A stretch of 64,000 bases of DNA from Agrococcus jejuensis. Its GTDB lineage: Bacteria > Actinomycetota > Actinomycetes > Actinomycetales > Microbacteriaceae. Both the position numbers and the translations under genes were made by a program. Where the stretch lies: NCBI RefSeq assembly GCF_900099705.1, contig NZ_LT629695.1, positions 2,914,001 to 2,978,000 of the forward strand, written 5' to 3'. The notes below the pieces were generated by a model. That model searched no databases. It had not been told where the DNA came from and worked only from the letters and a program-made list of their open reading frames with translations. Shown piece after piece: positions 60,634-64,000 of the stretch. How positions within the stretch are numbered: the stretch's first letter is position 1; each line of letters begins with the position of its first letter.

Positions 60634-61565
60634 CCGGCGAGGTCGGCCTGTCGCTCGTGCTCGGCGCGACGCTGGGGCTCGGGCTGTGGATGCTCGTGAG
60701 CCTCGTGCCCATCCTGCGCCGCCCGCGGCTCATGCATCGCGTCGCCCCGTACGTGCTCGACGTCTCGGCCGGCGCTCGCGACCTCGTCGCGCGCCGCGTC
60801 GTCGATCCGACGCGCGTCGTCGGTGTCGTCGCGGCACCGGTGAGTGACCGCCTGGCACCGGTCGTGCACGCGATGCTCGGCACGCCCGCGACCGTCGCCG
60901 CGCGCCTGCGCCGTGCGCGCAGCCCGCTCACGCTCGAGCGCTTCCGCGCGCGACAGCTCGTGTGGGGCGTCGTCGGCGCGATCGTGGGGGGACTCGTCGG
61001 CACGCTCGCGGTCGTGCGCGGCGCATCGCCCATCGTGCCCATCGCGCTGCTGGTGGTGACGGCAGCCAGCGGTGCGCTGCTCGCCGACTGGCTGCTGCAG
61101 CGCGCCGTGCGGCAGCGCATGGCGCGCATCTCGAGCGAGCTGCCGACCGTGCTCGAGTTCCTCGCGCTGAGCCTCGCGGCGGGCGAGGGGCTCGCGGATG
61201 CGCTGCGCCGCGTCGCGCGCATCGGCACGGGCGAGCTGGCGCGCGAGCTCGGCACTGTCGTCGCCGACGCTGCATCCGGCACCTCGCTGTCCGATGCGCT
61301 CGAGCGCCTCGGTGGCGAGCTCGACCACCCGGGCGTCACGCGCTGCGTCGACCAGATGCGCGGCGCGCTCGAGCGCGGCACGCCGCTGGCGCAGACGCTG
61401 CAGGCGCAGGCGCAGGATGCGCGCGATGGTGCGCGGCGCGACCTGCTCGAGGCCGCGGGCAAGAAGGAGATCGCGATGCTCGTGCCGCTCGTCTTCGGCC
61501 TGCTGCCGACGACGGTCGCGTTCGCGCTGTGGCCGGGCATCCACGTGCTGCAGGTGGGGTTCTGA
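60630..61565 (+). CDS. tadC: TadC-like pilus platform protein
   Basis: 311 residues. It has the same T2SS-F architecture as TadB: ELPTVLEFLALSLAAGEGLA (about 170-189), GGELDHPGVTRCVDQMRGAL (about 229) and the terminal helix EIAMLVPLVFGLLPTTVAFA (about 280). N-terminal helices at about 7-28 and 112-150. It overlaps tadB by four bases, and a 45-base gap precedes the pilin gene. Confidence 0.92.
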   Translation: MTGEVGLSLVLGATLGLGLWMLVSLVPILRRPRLMHRVAPYVLDVSAGARDLVARRVVDPTRVVGVVAAPVSDRLAPVVHAMLGTPATVAARLRRARSPLTLERFRARQLVWGVVGAIVGGLVGTLAVVRGASPIVPIALLVVTAASGALLADWLLQRAVRQRMARISSELPTVLEFLALSLAAGEGLADALRRVARIGTGELARELGTVVADAASGTSLSDALERLGGELDHPGVTRCVDQMRGALERGTPLAQTLQAQAQDARDGARRDLLEAAGKKEIAMLVPLVFGLLPTTVAFALWPGIHVLQVGF

Positions 61566-61610
61566 CGGCCGTGCGCTCGCGCGGTCGAGGTTCGAGGAGA
61601 GGAGGCGGCG

Positions 61611-61778
61611 ATGCGCCGCATGTGGAGTCGACTGGTGGAGGAGGAGCGCGGCGACGTCCCCGGCTGGGTGCTCGTGACGCTGATGACCGCGGGTCTGGTG
61701 ATCGTGATCTGGGGCGTCGCGGGGCCCGCGCTCACGCAGGTGTTCCAGCAGGCCATGGAGCGCGTGACGGGATTCTGA
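61611..61778 (+). CDS. Flp-like pilin (55 residues)
   Basis: MRRMWSRLVEEERGDVPGWV begins a 55-residue protein with one strongly hydrophobic helix (about 19-41) and a short amphipathic end (QVFQQAMERV). The ERGDVPGWVLVTLMTAGL stretch recurs in small actinobacterial proteins at this position in tad loci, so it is probably the major pilin or a pilin-like subunit. A cleavage site of the Glu-containing Flp type would fall near the DVPG segment. GGAGG precedes the ATG. It overlaps the TadE-like gene by one base (TGATG). Confidence 0.72.
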   Translation: MRRMWSRLVEEERGDVPGWVLVTLMTAGLVIVIWGVAGPALTQVFQQAMERVTGF

Positions 61779-62170
61779 TGCGTCACGTGAGGTCGCTGCG
61801 CCACGATCGCGGCTCGGCGGTGGCCGAGTTCACGATGGTCGTCGGCCTCCTCACGCTCGTCGTGCTCTCGGTCATGCAGCTCGCGCTCGGGCTGCACGTG
61901 CGCAACGTGCTGCAGGATGCGGCCGCCGAGGGTGCGCGCTACGGCGCGCTCGCCGGGTCGTCGCCCGCCGCGGGCGTCGACCGGGCGCAGACGCTCATCG
62001 AGACGGCGATCGGCAGCGACTACGCGCAGTCGATCACCGCGGCGACCACGACGGTCGCGGGGCATCCGGCGCTGCAGCTCACGGTGCAGGCGCCCCTGCC
62101 GGTGCTCGGGCTCATCGGCCCGACGACGTTGGAGGTGCAGGGCAGTGCCGCGCTCGAGACGCTGGACTGA
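61778..62170 (+). CDS. TadE-like pseudopilin
   Basis: 130 residues. The TadE-like feature is DRGSAVAEFTMVVGLLTLVV (about 10-29), with the conserved Glu after a short leader. The rest is an extracytoplasmic beta domain (AAEGARYGALAGSSPAA) ending in VLGLIGPTTLEVQGSAALE. It is a minor pseudopilin probably processed by a prepilin peptidase encoded elsewhere. It overlaps both neighbouring genes. Confidence 0.82.
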   Translation: MRHVRSLRHDRGSAVAEFTMVVGLLTLVVLSVMQLALGLHVRNVLQDAAAEGARYGALAGSSPAAGVDRAQTLIETAIGSDYAQSITAATTTVAGHPALQLTVQAPLPVLGLIGPTTLEVQGSAALETLD

Positions 62171-62594
62171 GCTCGCCGCCGACGAGGGCTCGGTGTCGAT
62201 CGAGTTCCTCACGGTCGGCATGCTGCTCACCATCCCGCTCGTCTACCTCGTGCTCGCGATGGCGCAGCTGCAGGCCGCGACGCTCGCGACCGAGGGGGCC
62301 GCGCGCCAGGCGGCGCGCATGGTCGCGACGGCCGACTCGCACGGCGAGGGACTCGCCGCGGCGGATGCGGCGATCGCCGTCGCGCTCGCCGACCTCGGGC
62401 TCGAGCCGACGGCGGTCGACGTCGCCTGCGGGCCGACGCCGTCCGACTGCACGACGCGCGGCGGCACGGTGCAGGTCGCCGTCGAGGTGACGGTCCCGCT
62501 GCCGCTCGTGCCGCCGGTGCTCGACCTCGACGTGGGACTGTCGGTGCCGATCACGGCGCAGGCGGCGCAGCCCGTGTCGGAGCTGCGGCCGTGA
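62145..62594 (+). CDS. TadE-like pseudopilin 2
   Basis: 149 residues from GTG 62145, which starts inside the preceding gene; GGAGG lies nine bases upstream. DEGSVSIEFLTVGMLLTIPL (about 14-33) is the TadE-type leader and helix, with the conserved Glu. A disulfide may join CGPTPSDC in the outer domain. It overlaps tadE-like 1 by 26 bases and the next gene by GTGA. Probably a second minor pseudopilin (TadF-like). Confidence 0.78.
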   Translation: MPRSRRWTELAADEGSVSIEFLTVGMLLTIPLVYLVLAMAQLQAATLATEGAARQAARMVATADSHGEGLAAADAAIAVALADLGLEPTAVDVACGPTPSDCTTRGGTVQVAVEVTVPLPLVPPVLDLDVGLSVPITAQAAQPVSELRP

Positions 62595-63055
62595 GCGGGG
62601 GATCGGTGCGCACCCGGATGCGCTCGCTCGCCCACGACGACGACGGGTCGACGCTGCTGCTCACGATCTTCTACGGCGCGCTCGCCCTGGCGCTCATCGT
62701 CGTGGTCGTGGGTGCGACGGCCCTGCTCGTCGAGCGCCGTCGCCTGTTCACGCTCGCCGACGGCGCGGCGCTGCACGCGGCGGAGTCGTTCGCGCTGTCG
62801 CAGATCGCGTTCGACGGCGAGCAGCCGTCGCCGCAGCTCGCCGACGACGCTGTCGAGGCCGCAGCGGCCGACTGGATCGCCGCATCCCCGACACCGCTCG
62901 AGGGCGTGCAGCTCGTCGACGCGCAGTCGCTCGACGCGCAGACCGCCGAGGTCACGGTCGCGGCCGTGTGGCGCCCGCCGATCGTGTCGTTGCTGCTGCC
63001 CGAGGGCATCCCGCTCGACGTGACGGTGACGGCGCGGTCGGTGTTCGTCGATTGA
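62591..63055 (+). CDS. TadG/Rv3660-neighbourhood-type pseudopilin
   Basis: 154 residues from GTG 62591. DDDGSTLLLTIFYGALALAL (about 16-35) is the leader and helix, but here the Glu after the DG is replaced by Thr-Leu-Leu, and GADGAALHAAESFA-like sequence (about 56) follows, as in the last small gene of many actinobacterial tad loci. It has an extracytoplasmic domain of about 95 residues. It closes the operon; a short hairpin follows. Confidence 0.75.
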   Translation: MSGGSVRTRMRSLAHDDDGSTLLLTIFYGALALALIVVVVGATALLVERRRLFTLADGAALHAAESFALSQIAFDGEQPSPQLADDAVEAAAADWIAASPTPLEGVQLVDAQSLDAQTAEVTVAAVWRPPIVSLLLPEGIPLDVTVTARSVFVD

Positions 63056-63071
63056 CGTACTCGCCGGGGGC

Positions 63072-63088
63072 CGCGCTACTGCAGCGCG
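63072..63088 (+). terminator. Short hairpin after the tad operon
   Basis: CGCGCT (63072-63077) pairs with AGCGCG (63083-63088), loop ACTGC, 16 bases after the stop. Confidence 0.35.
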
Positions 63089-63519
63089 ATGAACGACGTG
63101 CGTCTGGCGGCCGTGATGGCCAGCACGCGCTCCGGGCGGCGCGATGTAGGACGCCCACACATACCCGATCGACGCATACGCGGGCGTCGTCGTCCCACGG
63201 CCGTGCTGATCGACCACGATACGCCCGGGCGGCTAGACCAGGGCCCGTGAGCACCGTTGCCTCGGCGTAGAGGTTCGCCGAGGACGGCACCACCAACCAC
63301 CATTTGGTTCGAGGGCTACGACGATCGACTCTCGAACGAGGGCAATGAGCTCGAAGTGCGATTACCTTCCGGCAGACAAGACTTGAGGAACGGATGGACC
63401 ACATACAGCAGCCCGAGCGACGAAGGGGTAAGGCGACGCGCTCGCGCGGCGGCGGACACGCGGCGGCTCGTGCTGGACGTGCGTCTCGACGATGAGATCA
63501 CGTCGAAAACCCGGGCAGT
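63089..63519. other. Region of about 430 bases without a confident gene
   Basis: Short frames on both strands exist, including one on the plus strand at 63257-63574 and one ending at 63076 on the minus strand whose tail reads RVLAITAARRTSFIALQ, but none has a recognisable domain, ribosome site or -10 element. From about 63250 the GC content falls towards 60%. It looks like intergenic DNA or remnants at a junction. Confidence 0.5.
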
Positions 63520-64000
63520 TTACGGCAGCCGTGCTGCGCGCTCAATTGCATCCTTCACAGCACTCGCGTCTTGAGGGCCTTGCCACCGGACCGCGACAGC
63601 CGAATATTCAGCCGCTTCCGCCTCGGTTAGCGCTGGCTCAATCGGGGTGACCAGCACGTATCGTTCGTCAGTTTGGTTCCTTGCGCGTAGGCGCCGAAGC
63701 ACATCGAGGCTGACCTGGCGCAGTCGATTGGCATCTCGGACCATCTTGATTTCAATGACGACCCTTCGCTGCCCGACGTTCACCACGCCGTCCGCCTCTC
63801 TACCGTCGTAGAGCATGCCCGGCCACTCGAAAGAGAACGTCGGATCACGCCATGCCAGTGCCATGAGTGACTTCGCGAGCTCATTCTCGTAAACGACTCC
63901 CTCGGCGATCGATGAGGAAGCAGCGGTGTCACGACTCGTCGCGACATAGGAAGCGAGCGCGCGGACGGAAGAACCGGTCTTGCCTTCAGGGTCTGAGGCT
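63520..64000 (-). CDS. Putative PD-(D/E)XK nuclease-like protein (5' end outside window)
   Basis: On the minus strand the frame is open from the window edge to a stop at 63520; about 159 residues are visible. The sequence VVYENELAKSLMAL, then EADGVVNVGQRRVVIEIKMV, has the E...D...ExK pattern of PD-(D/E)XK nucleases of the restriction-endonuclease fold. The C-terminal part (ERYVLVTPIEPALTEAEAAE) is mixed alpha/beta. The local GC is about 60% against about 80% in the tad genes, and the codon use is plainly different, so the gene was probably acquired. Its class and partners cannot be told from this piece. Confidence 0.5.
   Translation of the reverse strand, partial: ASDPEGKTGSSVRALASYVATSRDTAASSSIAEGVVYENELAKSLMALAWRDPTFSFEWPGMLYDGREADGVVNVGQRRVVIEIKMVRDANRLRQVSLDVLRRLRARNQTDERYVLVTPIEPALTEAEAAEYSAVAVRWQGPQDASAVKDAIERAARLP

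Noticed and set aside
63257..63574. Plus-strand open frame of 105 codons overlapping the nuclease-like gene
   Set aside because: No recognisable domain, no ribosome site or -10 element, and it overlaps the better-supported minus-strand gene.

Overview
The window is a very GC-rich (roughly 75-80% in most genes) bacterial chromosome segment. Its gene content and promoter style point to an actinobacterium, most likely a Microbacteriaceae member close to Agrococcus; the family-level call is inference from gene content and codon use, not a database match. Genes are tightly packed, and many neighbours overlap by 1-4 bases (ATGA, GTGA, TGATG). At least twenty genes carry a TANNNT-type -10 hexamer only 6-9 bases before the start codon, so leaderless transcription looks like the normal mode here.

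Layout. 1-8.2 kb: a reductase-HAD phosphatase fusion cut by the window edge, a ferritin-like protein, a membrane-anchored endonuclease/exonuclease/phosphatase protein, a PHP phosphoesterase, a suppressor-of-fused protein, a DEAD-box helicase with an RGG tail, a MiaE-like ferritin-fold protein and two small genes. 8.2-24.6 kb: a DNA-repair and housekeeping block (AdnA-AdnB helicase-nuclease, an APH-like kinase, NudC, UvrD2, a ThiF-like protein, a zincin-like protein, a PDZ-Lon-type protease, UPF0182) matching the known order around Rv3193c-Rv3202c of Mycobacterium. 24.7-31.8 kb: initiator tRNA, CHY zinc finger, TetR divergent from a lipoprotein alpha-carbonic anhydrase, AIM24 and thiamine-binding proteins, a nitrilase-family amidase behind a phased array of repeated sites, an aminotransferase and an HtrA-like protease.

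31.8-40.3 kb: a cell-wall polymer cluster of teichoic-acid type: a protein with two tandem CDP-glycerol phosphotransferase-like domains, a GT2 glycosyltransferase, a single-domain CDP-glycerol phosphotransferase-like protein, EcsC, an ABC-2 exporter pair and a nucleotidyltransferase. 40.4-48.5 kb: an ABC system whose ATPase has a long Glu/Pro-rich N-terminus, DUF3039, nicotinate phosphoribosyltransferase, a GNAT acetyltransferase, glutamate racemase, RNase PH, the RdgB/HAM1 pyrophosphatase and a DtxR-family regulator. 48.5-58.5 kb: a hydrolase remnant, a 39-residue membrane peptide, a DUF222/HNH protein, a GT4 and GH92 pair, DedA, tRNA-Leu, an SDR, a flavodoxin-fold oxidoreductase, an alpha/beta hydrolase and a potassium channel.

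58.5-63.1 kb is a compact tad (type IVc) pilus operon, including a 55-residue Flp-like pilin. From about 63.1 kb the gene density falls and GC drops to about 60%. The window ends in a truncated gene with a PD-(D/E)XK nuclease-like motif set, which looks like the edge of a horizontally acquired segment.
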